This document shows, piece by piece, positions 24,675-33,198 of a DNA stretch of 64,000 nucleotides. A program made the translations under genes and the position numbers. The first letter of the stretch is position 1. Each line of letters begins with the position of its first letter. The notes beneath the pieces were generated by a model. It had not been told where the DNA came from. It made no database searches and saw only the letters and a list, made by a program, of their open reading frames with translations. The stretch spans positions 62,001-126,000 of the forward strand of contig NZ_AUCF01000017.1 in NCBI RefSeq assembly GCF_000429625.1. Reading direction: 5' to 3'. Origin of the DNA: Azospirillum halopraeferens DSM 3675. Lineage in GTDB: Bacteria > Pseudomonadota > Alphaproteobacteria > Azospirillales > Azospirillaceae.

Positions 24675-24772
24675 TGGCGATGGACTGGGACGATCTGGTC
24701 CACGAAACGGCGGCGCTGGCGGAGTACGTCCGCCGCCGCAAGGCCGCCCGGGAGGCGGCCAACCGGCGCTGA
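24605..24772 (+). CDS. Tail assembly chaperone, -1 frame extension
   Basis: After a -1 shift at GGGAAAC the protein continues RRLLVEQHFVALRIDGGFAHAELMAMDWDDLVHETAALAEYVRRRKAAREAANRR. The pattern of an aromatic/acidic core with a basic helical end is what the extended form of phage tail chaperones (G-T type, E-E' type) shows; the extension binds the tube while the common part wraps the tape measure. The frame has no good independent start, which supports production by frameshifting. Confidence 0.72.
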   Translation, partial: RRLLVEQHFVALRIDGGFAHAELMAMDWDDLVHETAALAEYVRRRKAAREAANRR

Positions 24773-24799
24773 TGGCGCGCAATCCCGAACCCGGACACC

Positions 24800-27667
24800 A
24801 TGGCCAACCCCTTTGACATAGCCGTCGTGCTGCGACTGGTCGACCAGTTGACCGGCCCCCTCGGCCAGGCGACGGCGGCGGTCGAGAACGTCGATCGCGT
24901 GGCCAAAGCCGCGCAGGGCCTGCGCAACTTCGGTCAGCAGGCCGCCGTGACGGGCGCCGTGGTGTCGGGCGCCGGCGCGGCCATCGCGGCGTCGCTGTCC
25001 ACGGTGGTCAATCCGGCCGCATCCTTTGAAGCCGCCATGGATGCCGTCGGCGCGATCGGCCGGGCCAGCGACGATGAACTGGCCCGGCTGACCGAAACCG
25101 CCCGGATGCTGGGCGGCACCACATGGGCATCCGCCAGCCAGGCGGCCGACGGCATGCGCTTTCTGGCGGCGGCCGGCTTCGCCGCCAACCAGACCATCGC
25201 GGCCATGCCGGGCATGCTGGATCTGGCGCGGGCCAGCGGCGCCGGCCTGGCCTCGACGGCGGATGTCGCCAGCAACATCCTGACGGGGTTCGGCCTGGAA
25301 GCGGCCGAGATGGGCCGCGTCGCCGACGCCATGACGGCCACCTTCACACGATCGAACGTCACGCTCGGGATGCTGGGCGAAACCATGTCGTACGCGGCGC
25401 CGGCGGCGGCCGGTGCCGGTCAGAGCCTGGAAACCGTCGCGGCCATGGCCGGCAAGCTGGGCGACGCCGGCATCCAGGGATCGCGTGCGGGCACCGCGAT
25501 CAACGCCATGCTGAGTTCGCTGGCCGGCCCGACCACCGCGGCCACGAAGCTGCTGGACAGCTTTGGGGTGGCGACGACGGACAGCGCCGGCAACCTGCGC
25601 AACATGGTCGACATCCTGACCGACCTCGCGAAGGGCATGGAGGGGATGGGCAACGGCGCGCGGCTGGACGCGCTGGCCACCATCTTCGGTCGCGAAGCGG
25701 CGGGCGCGGTCAACGTCCTGCTCGACCAAACGGACGGCCGGCTTCAGGATTTCGTGTCGACGCTGGAGAGCGCGGGCGGAGAGGCGGCCGCGGTCGCCCT
25801 GCGGATGGGCGACAACTTCGAAGGTGCGATGGCCGGCATCGGATCTGCCGTGGAAAGCGTGCAGATCTCGTTCGGGACGCTGCTGCTGCCGGCCCTGACC
25901 GAGGGGGCTCTCCGCGTGGCCGACATCGTCCGCGCCATCACGGTGTTCGTCGAGAGCAACCGGGATCTGGCGCGGACGATCGGCCTGGTCGCCGCGGGCG
26001 TGGCTGCCGCCGCCGTCGTCATCGGCCCCGCGGTGCTGGCCGTGGGCGCCCTGGCCAGTGCCGCCGGCATGCTGCTGCCCGTGCTGGCGGCGCTCGTGTC
26101 GCCCATCGGGCTGCTGATCGCGGCGCTGGCCGGGGCAGCCGTTTTGATCCACCGCAACTGGGACGGCATTGCGGCCTTCTTCGAAGGGCTGTGGGTCGGC
26201 ATTGTCGCGGGCATGGCGCCTCTTCAGCCGGCCTTCGATGCGCTGGCCGCCGCGGTCACCCCGATCCTGGACGCCGGCGCCGGCGTGCTCGATTGGGTCC
26301 GGTCGCTGATCGCGCCGGTGGATGGCCTGGCCGGGGCGGCTGCGGAGCTGGGGCAGAGCTGGGGGGCCGCCATCGGCGGGATGGCGGCGGCGCTGACCGC
26401 GCCCTGGCTGACCGAGACGGCGGCCCTGGTGGCGTCCGCATGGGGGGTGCTGCCGGCGGTGTTCGACGCGGTGGGCAGCGCGCTGGGCCGCCTGCGGGAT
26501 TGGGGGCAGGCGTTTTTCGCGGGCTGGATCGATGGCTTCCGGTCCGCGTTCGACCTGTCCCGCTTCGCGGCCCTGTCCGAGACGCTGGGGCCGCTGGGCA
26601 GCGCGCTGGGCGTGCTCGGCACCGCCGTGGCGGGCCTGTTCGACCGACTGGCAGCCCTGTTCGCGGGAACGGGCGACGCCACGGGCGGGCTGGCCAGCCT
26701 CGGGGCGCTGGCCGGCGCGCTGGCCGGTGGCGCGCTGAACACCCTGGCCGACCTGATCGCCATGGTCGCGACGGTCCTCACCGGATTGACCCAAGCCCTG
26801 GCCGGCGTGCTGTCCGGCGACTTCGGCGCCGTCGTGGCGGGGTGGCAGACGGCGCTGGGCGGGGTGTTGACCTTCTTCGACGATCTGGTGGCGCGCCTGA
26901 CCGGCCTGTCGCTGTACGACGCCGGCGCGGCGATCCTGCAAGGGCTGGCCGACGGCCTGTCGGCCGGCGCGTCGGCGGCACTGGCGGCGATCGAAGGGGT
27001 CGGTGCGTCGATCATCGGCCGCTTCAAGGCGCTGCTGGGCATCAACTCGCCGTCCACCCTCTTCGCGCAGTTCGGGCAGTGGATCATGGATGGCCTGGCG
27101 AAGGGGCTGACGGAGAAGGTTCAGGCGGTGCTCGATACCGTGTCCGGCGTGGCCGGCGGCGTGGTGGGAAAATTTAAGTCGCTGCTGGGCATCAACTCGC
27201 CGTCCACCGTCTTCGCCGGGTTCGGTCTGAACATCGTCGAGGGGTTGGAGAACGGCATCAACGACAACGGCGCCGACGCCGCGGCCGCCGCGGCCGGCCT
27301 GTCACGGGCGGTGACCGCCGCCGCGGCGGCGGCGGCCCTGGCGCTGCCGCTGTCGGTGTCCGCGGCGGCGGCGGGCATTCCCGATCCGGGAGCGGCGGCA
27401 CGGGCGATGGTCGTGCCGGCGGTGGCACCGCTGGCCGACCGGGGCGACGCCATGGCCGGCGGCGGGATCGGCGGCGCCTCGGCCGGCGGCGGCGCGCCGG
27501 TGACCGTCAACCTGTCGGTGACCCTCGACGGCGGCGATCCGGACGTGGTCCGGCGCCTGGAGGAGTGGGTGCGCGGCGACGGCGGCCGGCTGATCGCCGA
27601 GGCGGTCCACCGCGAGGACGAGCGCCGGGCGCGCACGGCCTTCGATCCGCGGGGGCGTGGCCGATGA
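24800..27667 (+). CDS. Tail tape measure protein
   Basis: A 955-residue protein with the TP901-type tape measure core in its first 350 residues (VTGAVVSGAGAAIAASLSTVV, NPAASFEAAMDAVGAIG, then ARMLGGTTWASASQAADGMRFLAAAGF), a hydrophobic region near residues 395-450 and long alanine-rich helical stretches. Near the C-terminus two copies of a repeat (RFKALLGINSPSTLFAQFG and KFKSLLGINSPSTVFAGFG) occur, as is common in such proteins. It sets tail length and probably forms a channel in the host inner membrane. It follows the chaperone gene. Confidence 0.92.
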   Translation: MANPFDIAVVLRLVDQLTGPLGQATAAVENVDRVAKAAQGLRNFGQQAAVTGAVVSGAGAAIAASLSTVVNPAASFEAAMDAVGAIGRASDDELARLTETARMLGGTTWASASQAADGMRFLAAAGFAANQTIAAMPGMLDLARASGAGLASTADVASNILTGFGLEAAEMGRVADAMTATFTRSNVTLGMLGETMSYAAPAAAGAGQSLETVAAMAGKLGDAGIQGSRAGTAINAMLSSLAGPTTAATKLLDSFGVATTDSAGNLRNMVDILTDLAKGMEGMGNGARLDALATIFGREAAGAVNVLLDQTDGRLQDFVSTLESAGGEAAAVALRMGDNFEGAMAGIGSAVESVQISFGTLLLPALTEGALRVADIVRAITVFVESNRDLARTIGLVAAGVAAAAVVIGPAVLAVGALASAAGMLLPVLAALVSPIGLLIAALAGAAVLIHRNWDGIAAFFEGLWVGIVAGMAPLQPAFDALAAAVTPILDAGAGVLDWVRSLIAPVDGLAGAAAELGQSWGAAIGGMAAALTAPWLTETAALVASAWGVLPAVFDAVGSALGRLRDWGQAFFAGWIDGFRSAFDLSRFAALSETLGPLGSALGVLGTAVAGLFDRLAALFAGTGDATGGLASLGALAGALAGGALNTLADLIAMVATVLTGLTQALAGVLSGDFGAVVAGWQTALGGVLTFFDDLVARLTGLSLYDAGAAILQGLADGLSAGASAALAAIEGVGASIIGRFKALLGINSPSTLFAQFGQWIMDGLAKGLTEKVQAVLDTVSGVAGGVVGKFKSLLGINSPSTVFAGFGLNIVEGLENGINDNGADAAAAAAGLSRAVTAAAAAAALALPLSVSAAAAGIPDPGAAARAMVVPAVAPLADRGDAMAGGGIGGASAGGGAPVTVNLSVTLDGGDPDVVRRLEEWVRGDGGRLIAEAVHREDERRARTAFDPRGRGR

Positions 27668-28110
27668 GCACCGCCCTGATCCTCGGCCCCGTGCGGCTGG
27701 ACACCCGCTCCGTCGTCCGCTTCAGCGTGACGGACGGCTGGCAGTACCCCGACCACGACGTGGTGGAAACCAAACCGAAGCTGCAATGGACGGGGACCCA
27801 ACTGCGCAGCGCCAGCATCGGCCTGTGCTTCCACATGCGCTGGTGCGACCCGGCGGCGGAAATGGCGGCGCTGCACGGCCTGGGCGGTGCCGTGCGGGCG
27901 TGGCCGCTGATGCGCGGCACCGGCGCGTGGCTCGGCCGCTTCGTGGTGACGAACCTGAGCGAGACGGACCGGTGGACCACGCCGGACGGCGCGCCCCTGT
28001 GGGTCGAGGCCGACCTGAAACTGACCGAATGGGCCGGCCAGCCCCTGACCGGCATCGGCCCGGCGCTGGTGCGCGCCATCGCCACGCCCCTGCTGCGGAG
28101 GCTGCGGTGA
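27664..28110 (+). CDS. Tail protein U-like (P2 gpU family)
   Basis: The product has 148 residues from the ATG at 27664, overlapping the tape measure stop. The sequence (LGPVRLDTRSVVRFSVTDGWQYPDHDVVETKPKLQWTGTQLRSASIGLCFH, then WLGRFVVTNLSETDRWTTPDGAPLWVEADLKLTEW) matches the P2 U family. The family member in P2 is needed for tail completion. It is followed in the P2 order by X and D. Confidence 0.82.
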   Translation: MSTALILGPVRLDTRSVVRFSVTDGWQYPDHDVVETKPKLQWTGTQLRSASIGLCFHMRWCDPAAEMAALHGLGGAVRAWPLMRGTGAWLGRFVVTNLSETDRWTTPDGAPLWVEADLKLTEWAGQPLTGIGPALVRAIATPLLRRLR

Positions 28111-28331
28111 CGGATACGGTTATCGAGCACATCACGGTGGACGGCGACCGCTGGGACCTGCTGGCCATGGACCATTACGGCGATCCCCACGGCTATGCCC
28201 GGATCGTGCGCGCCAACCCGCACGTGGCGCCCACGCCGCTGCTGCCCGCCGGCGTGCGCCTGGCCATCCCGGTGATCGAGCGGCCGGTGTCGGCGCACGG
28301 CCTGCCGCCCTGGAAGCGGGGGGGGCGATGA
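28107..28331 (+). CDS. Tail protein X-like (LysM-type)
   Basis: The product has 74 residues from the GTG at 28107 (GTGA overlap). It matches the P2 X family, a short LysM-like fold: GDRWDLLAMDHYGDPHGYARIVRANPHVAPTPLLPAGVRLAIPVI. In P2 it is a baseplate component near the hub; peptidoglycan contact is possible. Its end overlaps the hub gene. Confidence 0.85.
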   Translation: MTDTVIEHITVDGDRWDLLAMDHYGDPHGYARIVRANPHVAPTPLLPAGVRLAIPVIERPVSAHGLPPWKRGGR

Positions 28332-29389
28332 ACCGCGTGGACACACCGGTCTGGACGCTGACCTGGCAGGGCACCGACGTGACGGCCGACATCGCCGCCA
28401 TGGTCACCGGCCTAACCGTCACCGACCGCAAGGACGGCGAGAGCGATGAGCTGGCGGTGACGCTGGAGGACCGCGACGGCCGCTGGCGCGGCGACTGGCT
28501 GCCGGAGAAGGGCGACGTGCTGGAGGCGACGCTGGGCTACGCCGGCGGCCCCGTCGTCGACGCCGGCACCTACCAGGTGGACGAGGTGGATCACAGCGGG
28601 CCACCCGATCGGCTGGAGGTGCGCGCCCTGGCCGCCGGCGTGACGGAGGCGCTGCGCACCAGGCGGCACCGGGCGTTCGAGGGCCGGACGCTGGCGCAGA
28701 TCGCCGCAGCCGTGGCGGCCGACCACGGCATGGCGGTGATCGGCGATCCCGCCAGCGAGGCCCTGCAACGGGTGACGCAGGCGGACGAGACCGACCTGGA
28801 GTTCCTGAGCAAACTGGCGGCCGAGCACGGCTACGTCTTCTCGGCCCGCGCCCGCCGGCTGGTGTTCATGAGCGAGGACGAGCTGCTGTCGGCCGACCCG
28901 GTCATGACCCTGTCGCGTGCCCTGCACCACCCGGTGCGCTGGCGCTTCCGCGTGACGGCCCGGCAGGTCTACACCGCCTGCGAGGTGCGCTACCTGGACC
29001 CGGCGACCAAGCGCACGCGGACCGTCACGGTGAAGGCCGCGGGGCAGGAGACCAAGCCCAAGGGCGGCTCTCAGCGAACCGGAGGTTCGCCTGACGCCGT
29101 CAGCGGAAGCAAAGCTTCCGTGAAAGGCGATCTCCTGCGCCGGCGCATGCGGGTGGAGAGCGAGGCGCACGCCCGGCAGAAGGCGCAGGCGCTGCTGGAC
29201 CGCGCCAACCGCGGCGAGGTGCGCGCCAGCCTGACCTTCCCCGGCCGGCCCGACCTGGTGGCCGGGATCAACGTCGTGCTCGCCGGGTTCGGCCGCGCCT
29301 GGGACGGCACCTATCACGTCACCGGGTCGACGCACCGCATGGTGCGCGGCGGCGGCTACACCACCGACATGGAGGCCCACCGTGTATAG
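28328..29389 (+). CDS. Baseplate hub protein (P2 gpD/Mu gpP-like)
   Basis: A 353-residue hub protein of the phage late control D family: AAMVTGLTVTDRKDGESDELAVTLEDRDGRWRGDWLPEKGDVLEATLGY, then DETDLEFLSKLAAEHGYVFSARARRLVFMSEDELL, and the C-terminal LTFPGRPDLVAGINVVLAGFGRAWDGTYHVTGSTHRM. It forms the trimer between tube and spike. A glycine/serine-rich linker (about residues 238-262) is encoded by three contiguous DNA hairpins (29074-29120), described separately. Confidence 0.9.
   Translation: MNRVDTPVWTLTWQGTDVTADIAAMVTGLTVTDRKDGESDELAVTLEDRDGRWRGDWLPEKGDVLEATLGYAGGPVVDAGTYQVDEVDHSGPPDRLEVRALAAGVTEALRTRRHRAFEGRTLAQIAAAVAADHGMAVIGDPASEALQRVTQADETDLEFLSKLAAEHGYVFSARARRLVFMSEDELLSADPVMTLSRALHHPVRWRFRVTARQVYTACEVRYLDPATKRTRTVTVKAAGQETKPKGGSQRTGGSPDAVSGSKASVKGDLLRRRMRVESEAHARQKAQALLDRANRGEVRASLTFPGRPDLVAGINVVLAGFGRAWDGTYHVTGSTHRMVRGGGYTTDMEAHRV
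29074..29120 (+). repeat. Three contiguous perfect hairpins inside the hub gene
   Basis: GCGAACCGGAGGTTCGC (29074-29090), CTGACGCCGTCAG (29091-29103) and CGGAAGCAAAGCTTCCG (29104-29120) follow each other without a gap, each a perfect inverted repeat with a 3-base loop. The first and third share the lead-in TCAGCG, so the array looks like a tandem pair of about 30-base palindromic units. It is in frame and encodes part of a flexible linker. It may be a small palindromic element inserted into coding sequence. Confidence 0.75.
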
Positions 29390-29807
29390 GCGCGCGATCG
29401 TCGAGGCGGTTGATGCCGCCACCGCCCGCGTCCGTGTCCATTTTCCGGACGCGGACGGGATGGTCAGCTGGTGGCTGGAAGTGCTGCAGCAGCGCACGCT
29501 GGGCGACCGGTCGTACTGGATGCCCGATGTGGGCGAAGCCGTCGCCGTCCTGATGGACGAGCGGGACGAGGCCGGCGTGGTGCTGGGCGCCATCTACTCC
29601 GCCGCCGACCCGCCGCCGGTGACGTCGGCCGACACGCGCCACACCGTGCACCGGGACGGCGCGGTGTTCGAGTACGACCGGGCCGCCCACACCTGGACGG
29701 TGGCGGTGCCGACCGGCGGGCGGATCGCGATCAGCGTCGGCGGCACGTCGCTGGTCATGGACGACGCCGGCGCCCGCGTCGTCGCCCCCCGCATCGACCT
29801 GAACTGA
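29382..29807 (+). CDS. Baseplate assembly protein V / spike-type (Mu gp45-like)
   Basis: The product has 141 residues from the GTG at 29382, overlapping the hub gene. It contains the OB-fold start (IVEAVDAATARVRVHFPDADGMVSWWLEVLQQRTLGDRSYWMPDVGEAVAVLMDERDEAGVVLGAIYSAADPPPV) and a short beta-helical end (VFEYDRAAHTWTVAVPTGGRIAISVGGTSLVMDD). It forms the central spike at the tail tip. It is shorter than Mu gp45, and the separate PAAR protein downstream probably sharpens the tip. Confidence 0.88.
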   Translation: MYRRAIVEAVDAATARVRVHFPDADGMVSWWLEVLQQRTLGDRSYWMPDVGEAVAVLMDERDEAGVVLGAIYSAADPPPVTSADTRHTVHRDGAVFEYDRAAHTWTVAVPTGGRIAISVGGTSLVMDDAGARVVAPRIDLN

Positions 29808-29820
29808 GGGAGCGCCCGCG

Positions 29821-30123
29821 ATGCCCGCCGTCACCCGCCTTGGCGACACCTGCACCGGTCACGGCTGCTGGCCGCCCCGGCCCAGCGCCGGCGCGTCGCC
29901 CGACGTGTTCGTGGACGGCCGACCCGTGCACCGCGTCGGCGATGCCTGGGCTGCCCACACCTGCCCCGACATCCCGGAGACCCACGCCGGCGCGCTGGCG
30001 GCGGGCAGCCCCACGGTCTTCGTCAACGGCCGGCCGGCCGGCCGCATCGGTGATCCGGTGTCCTGCGGCTCGGCCGTCGCGACCGGCAGCGGGACGGTGT
30101 TCGCCGACCGGGGGGGTGCGTGA
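29821..30123 (+). CDS. PAAR-domain spike tip protein
   Basis: A 100-residue PAAR protein with its repeating PAVTRLGDTCTGHGCW, PDVFVDGRPVHRVGDAWAAHTCPD, SPTVFVNGRPAGRIGDPVSCGSAVATGS blocks and metal-binding histidines and cysteines. PAAR proteins cap the spike in contractile machines and can carry effectors. It stands between the gp45-like and gpW-like genes, where classical Mu has none. Confidence 0.93.
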   Translation: MPAVTRLGDTCTGHGCWPPRPSAGASPDVFVDGRPVHRVGDAWAAHTCPDIPETHAGALAAGSPTVFVNGRPAGRIGDPVSCGSAVATGSGTVFADRGGA

Positions 30124-30500
30124 TGACGGGGCTGCCCGCGGTGGACTGGTCGCTGATGCTGGATGGCCCCGGCCGGACGGTCGAAGGCCCCGACGACGTG
30201 GCGCAGGCCGTGCGCATCATCATCACCACGCCGCTCCGGTCCGATCCGCACCGGCCCGATTTCGGCTGCGATCTACAGCCGTGGATCGACCTGCCGGTGC
30301 CGGTGGCCGCCCCCGGCATCATCGCCGCCGTGCGTGACGCCCTGGACCGCTGGGAGCCGCGCCTGTCCGTCCTGGACGTGGCCGTCGCGCCCGGCGCGGC
30401 CAACGCGGCGGGCGACGGCGCCGGCCTGATGATCACCGTGACGTGGCGGCTGGCGGGCGCCCCGGCGGGCGCCTTCCGGACCGAGGTGGCCATCCGATGA
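30123..30500 (+). CDS. Baseplate wedge protein (gpW/gp25-like)
   Basis: The product has 125 residues from the ATG at 30123 (a GTG at 30120 is in frame). It matches the gp25/gpW family: DDVAQAVRIIITTPLRSDPHRPDFGCDLQPWIDLP, then IIAAVRDALDRWEPRLSVLDV and LMITVTWRLAG. Such proteins resemble lysozyme-like wedge proteins and start sheath assembly on the baseplate. It overlaps the PAAR stop and the next start. Confidence 0.88.
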   Translation: MTGLPAVDWSLMLDGPGRTVEGPDDVAQAVRIIITTPLRSDPHRPDFGCDLQPWIDLPVPVAAPGIIAAVRDALDRWEPRLSVLDVAVAPGAANAAGDGAGLMITVTWRLAGAPAGAFRTEVAIR

Positions 30501-31606
30501 TCGACCTGTCGGCGCTGCCCCGCGCCCGCTTCATCGACACCGACCCGGCGGCGCTTGCCGCCGCGATGGTGGAGAGCTTCGGGTCGATCTCCGGCCGGTC
30601 GCTGCTGCCGGCCCAGCCGGAGCGGCTGTTCCTGGACTGGCTGGCCTACCAGTTCGCGTTGCAGCGCATGGCGGTGCAGGATGCGGGCGAACAGACGCTG
30701 CTGGCCTACGCGCGCGGGCAGAACCTGGACCATCTGGGGGCGCTGCTGGGCGTGGAGCGCCTGCCGGCGCGGGCGGCCAGGGCGGTGTTCGAGGTGCGGA
30801 TGGCCGCGCCGGCCGACACGGATCGCACGGTCGGCCCCCTGGCGGTGTGGGCGCCCGATCGCGCCCGCGCCTTCGTCGGGACGGTGACGGTGCCGGCCGG
30901 CGCCGTGACGGCCGAGGCGGTGCTGGTGGCCGACGTTGCGGGCGCCGCCGGCAACGGCTATCTGCCGGGGCAGATCACCGTTCCGGACGCGCCTGTCGCG
31001 GGGGTGGCGGCGGTGTCCAACGTCGGTGTCAGCCACGGCGGCGCCGACATCGAGGACGATGAGCGCCTGCGCCGGCGCATCCAGGAAGCACCCGAGAGTT
31101 TCAGCGTCGCCGGACCGGACGGCGCCTACCGCTGGCACGCGCTGTCGGCCCATGCGTCGGTGCTCGACGTCGCGGTGACGTCGCCGCGGCCCGGTGCGGT
31201 GACGGTGCATGTGCTGACCGACACGGGCCTGCCGTCCGACGCGGTCCTGGCCCTGGTGCGCGCGGCCCTGTCGGCCGCGTCGACCCGGCCCCTATCCGAC
31301 ACGGTGACGGCGGCGCCGCCGGTGGCGGTGCCCTATGCCCTGGACGCCACGGTGTGGCTGCGCGCCGACGCGGACGCACCGACGGTGCGGGCGCGCGTCG
31401 AGGCGGCCGCGGCGGCCTGGACGGCGGAGCGGGCGCGCGGGCTGGGCCGCGACCTGATCCCCAGCCAGGCGGTGGTGGCGCTGTCGGTGCCCGGCGTCCA
31501 CCGCGTCGAGCTGGCGGCGCCGGCGTTCCGGCCGCTGGCGCCGCGGGAATGGGCGACCTGCACGGGCATCGCGCTGGCCTTCCGGGCGGAGACGGCCCAT
31601 GGCTGA
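30497..31606 (+). CDS. Baseplate protein J (Mu gp47-like)
   Basis: The product has 369 residues from the ATG at 30497. It belongs to the baseplate J family: DTDPAALAAAMVESFGSISGRSLLPAQPERLFLDWLAYQFALQRMAVQDAGEQTLLAYARGQNLDHLGALLGVERLPARAA, then AAGNGYLPGQI and GGADIEDDERLRRRIQEAPESFSVAGPDGAYRWHALS. It forms the outer part of the baseplate wedges that connects to fibres. Its end overlaps the tail protein I gene by 8 bases. Confidence 0.92.
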   Translation: MIDLSALPRARFIDTDPAALAAAMVESFGSISGRSLLPAQPERLFLDWLAYQFALQRMAVQDAGEQTLLAYARGQNLDHLGALLGVERLPARAARAVFEVRMAAPADTDRTVGPLAVWAPDRARAFVGTVTVPAGAVTAEAVLVADVAGAAGNGYLPGQITVPDAPVAGVAAVSNVGVSHGGADIEDDERLRRRIQEAPESFSVAGPDGAYRWHALSAHASVLDVAVTSPRPGAVTVHVLTDTGLPSDAVLALVRAALSAASTRPLSDTVTAAPPVAVPYALDATVWLRADADAPTVRARVEAAAAAWTAERARGLGRDLIPSQAVVALSVPGVHRVELAAPAFRPLAPREWATCTGIALAFRAETAHG

Positions 31607-32843
31607 CGTGCACAACCTGCCCCTGCCGGCCGGCATCGACGGGGAGCCGTTCCGCACCTTGGCCGCCCTGGCGGCGGCCGAGTTGCGGGCGATCGACGCG
31701 GCGCTGCCGCGCCTGGCCGTCTACCGCGTCGCCGACGTCGACGCGGAGCTGCTGCCCCTGCTGGGCTGGCAGATGCATCTGATGCGCGAGGGGTGGGACC
31801 TGGCCGACACGCCGGCGCGGCGCCGCGCGCTGATCCGTGACGCCATCCTCTTGCACCGGATGAAGGGCACGCCGGCGGCGGTGACGCGCGCCGTCGCCGC
31901 GCTGGGCTTCGACGGCGCCCGCGTGGTCGAGGCGGCGGCCGAGCTGCGGCGCGACGGCACGGTGCGGCGCGACGGCGGGGAGCCGTACGGTGACCGGTGG
32001 CGTTGGGCGACGTTCAGGCTGGAGTTGCCGGTGGCGGCCGACGCGGCGCTGGACGGCGACACCGTCCGCCGGCTGGCGGCCGCGATCGGGGCGTGGAAGC
32101 CGGCGCGCTCCCACCTGACGGCGCTGGGGGTGCGGGTCGAGGCGGCGGCCGGGCGCGACACGGTGCCGGCCCTGCGCGTCGGCCTGCGCGCCGGCCTGAC
32201 GCTGCGCGCGGCACCACCGGCCGAGCGCGACGGGCGCCATGCCCGCGGCGGCTGGCGGCCGGTCGGCCGGCATGGCGCCTTCACCTATGACGGGTCAGCG
32301 ACGCGGGCCGGGCTGCCGGTCGGCGGCCCTGTCATCGGGCCGCCGCCACTCACCGCCCGCCTGCGCGCCGGTCTGCACCTGCCGGCGCGCCGGGCACCGG
32401 GGCTGCCCCGCGACGGCGCCATCCGCATGGACGGCCGCCGGACCCGCGCCGACAGCGGACCCGTAATGCGCATGGGCCTGCGCGTGCGGCGCCGCGTGCC
32501 GCTGGCAGGGTCGGTCGGCTTCCGGGTGGCGGACCCGGGGGCGCTGGTGATCACCCATGTGGGGCTGGGCGCCAGCACCGCGCCCGAGGCTGACCACCTG
32601 ACCGACGCGCTGCTGGTGCCGGTGACGCCCGTGCCGGACCCGCCCTCCCTGATCGTGCCGTGGACGATCGCCGCCGGCGTCGCCGCGGGCATGGACGTGG
32701 GGGAAATCGGGCTGGTCTGCGCCGACGGCAGCCTGGCCGTCCGCATCGCCTTCGGCGGGCCTGTACCGATCGGGCCCGACGAAGAGTGGACCGACACCTG
32801 GCACCTGGTGCCCGCCCCGACCCGTGAGGAGCTGCTGCCGTGA
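31599..32843 (+). CDS. Tail protein I (Mu gp48-like) with added collar-fibre domain
   Basis: A 414-residue protein. The first about 190 residues match phage tail protein I (DVDAELLPLLGWQMHLMREGWDLADTPARRRALIRDAILLHRMKGTPAAVTRAVAALGFDG). Then come short repeated arginine-rich beta-like units (LRVGLRAGLTLRA, LTARLRAGLHLPA, VMRMGLRVRRRVPL). The last about 100 residues (ITHVGLGASTAPEADHLTDALLVPVTPV, then VGEIGLVCADGSLAVRI) are related to the whole of the next gene. It is longer than usual for the family (about 200 residues) because of this fusion. Confidence 0.82.
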   Translation: MADVHNLPLPAGIDGEPFRTLAALAAAELRAIDAALPRLAVYRVADVDAELLPLLGWQMHLMREGWDLADTPARRRALIRDAILLHRMKGTPAAVTRAVAALGFDGARVVEAAAELRRDGTVRRDGGEPYGDRWRWATFRLELPVAADAALDGDTVRRLAAAIGAWKPARSHLTALGVRVEAAAGRDTVPALRVGLRAGLTLRAAPPAERDGRHARGGWRPVGRHGAFTYDGSATRAGLPVGGPVIGPPPLTARLRAGLHLPARRAPGLPRDGAIRMDGRRTRADSGPVMRMGLRVRRRVPLAGSVGFRVADPGALVITHVGLGASTAPEADHLTDALLVPVTPVPDPPSLIVPWTIAAGVAAGMDVGEIGLVCADGSLAVRIAFGGPVPIGPDEEWTDTWHLVPAPTREELLP

Positions 32844-33190
32844 CCGATTTCCTGCCCGTCTACTACGACACCGTGCGGAGGCTGCTGGCGACCGGAGACC
32901 CGGATATGCGGCTGACCCATGTGGGGCTCGGCACCTCCGGCGCGCCCGACGCCGAGACGCTGACCGATGCGGTGCTGGTGCCGATCGCCGAGGTGCATCT
33001 CCCACCCGATCAGCCGCGCAAGGCTTTGCTGCACTGGCGCGTGCCGGCGGGGACGGCCACCGGCCTGATGGTGCGCGAGATCGGGCTGCTGAGGGCCGAC
33101 GGCGTGCTGGTGGCGCGCCGGGTACGGGCGAGCGCCATCGAAAAGACCGGCGATATGGAGATCGGCGACCTTTGGGACATCGACGTGTAG
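32840..33190 (+). CDS. Collar-fibre-type tail protein (DUF3751-like)
   Basis: The product has 116 residues from a GTG overlapping the previous stop. It resembles the N-terminal tail-collar fibre domain: MRLTHVGLGTSGAPDAETLTDAVLVPIAEVHLPPDQPRKALLHWRVPAGTATGLMVREIGLLRADGVLVARR. The same unit forms the C-terminus of the upstream protein. In P2-type fibres this domain attaches the fibre to the baseplate; here it is a separate gene followed by the long fibre gene. Confidence 0.75.
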   Translation: MTDFLPVYYDTVRRLLATGDPDMRLTHVGLGTSGAPDAETLTDAVLVPIAEVHLPPDQPRKALLHWRVPAGTATGLMVREIGLLRADGVLVARRVRASAIEKTGDMEIGDLWDIDV

Positions 33191-33198
33191 GGGGGGAG

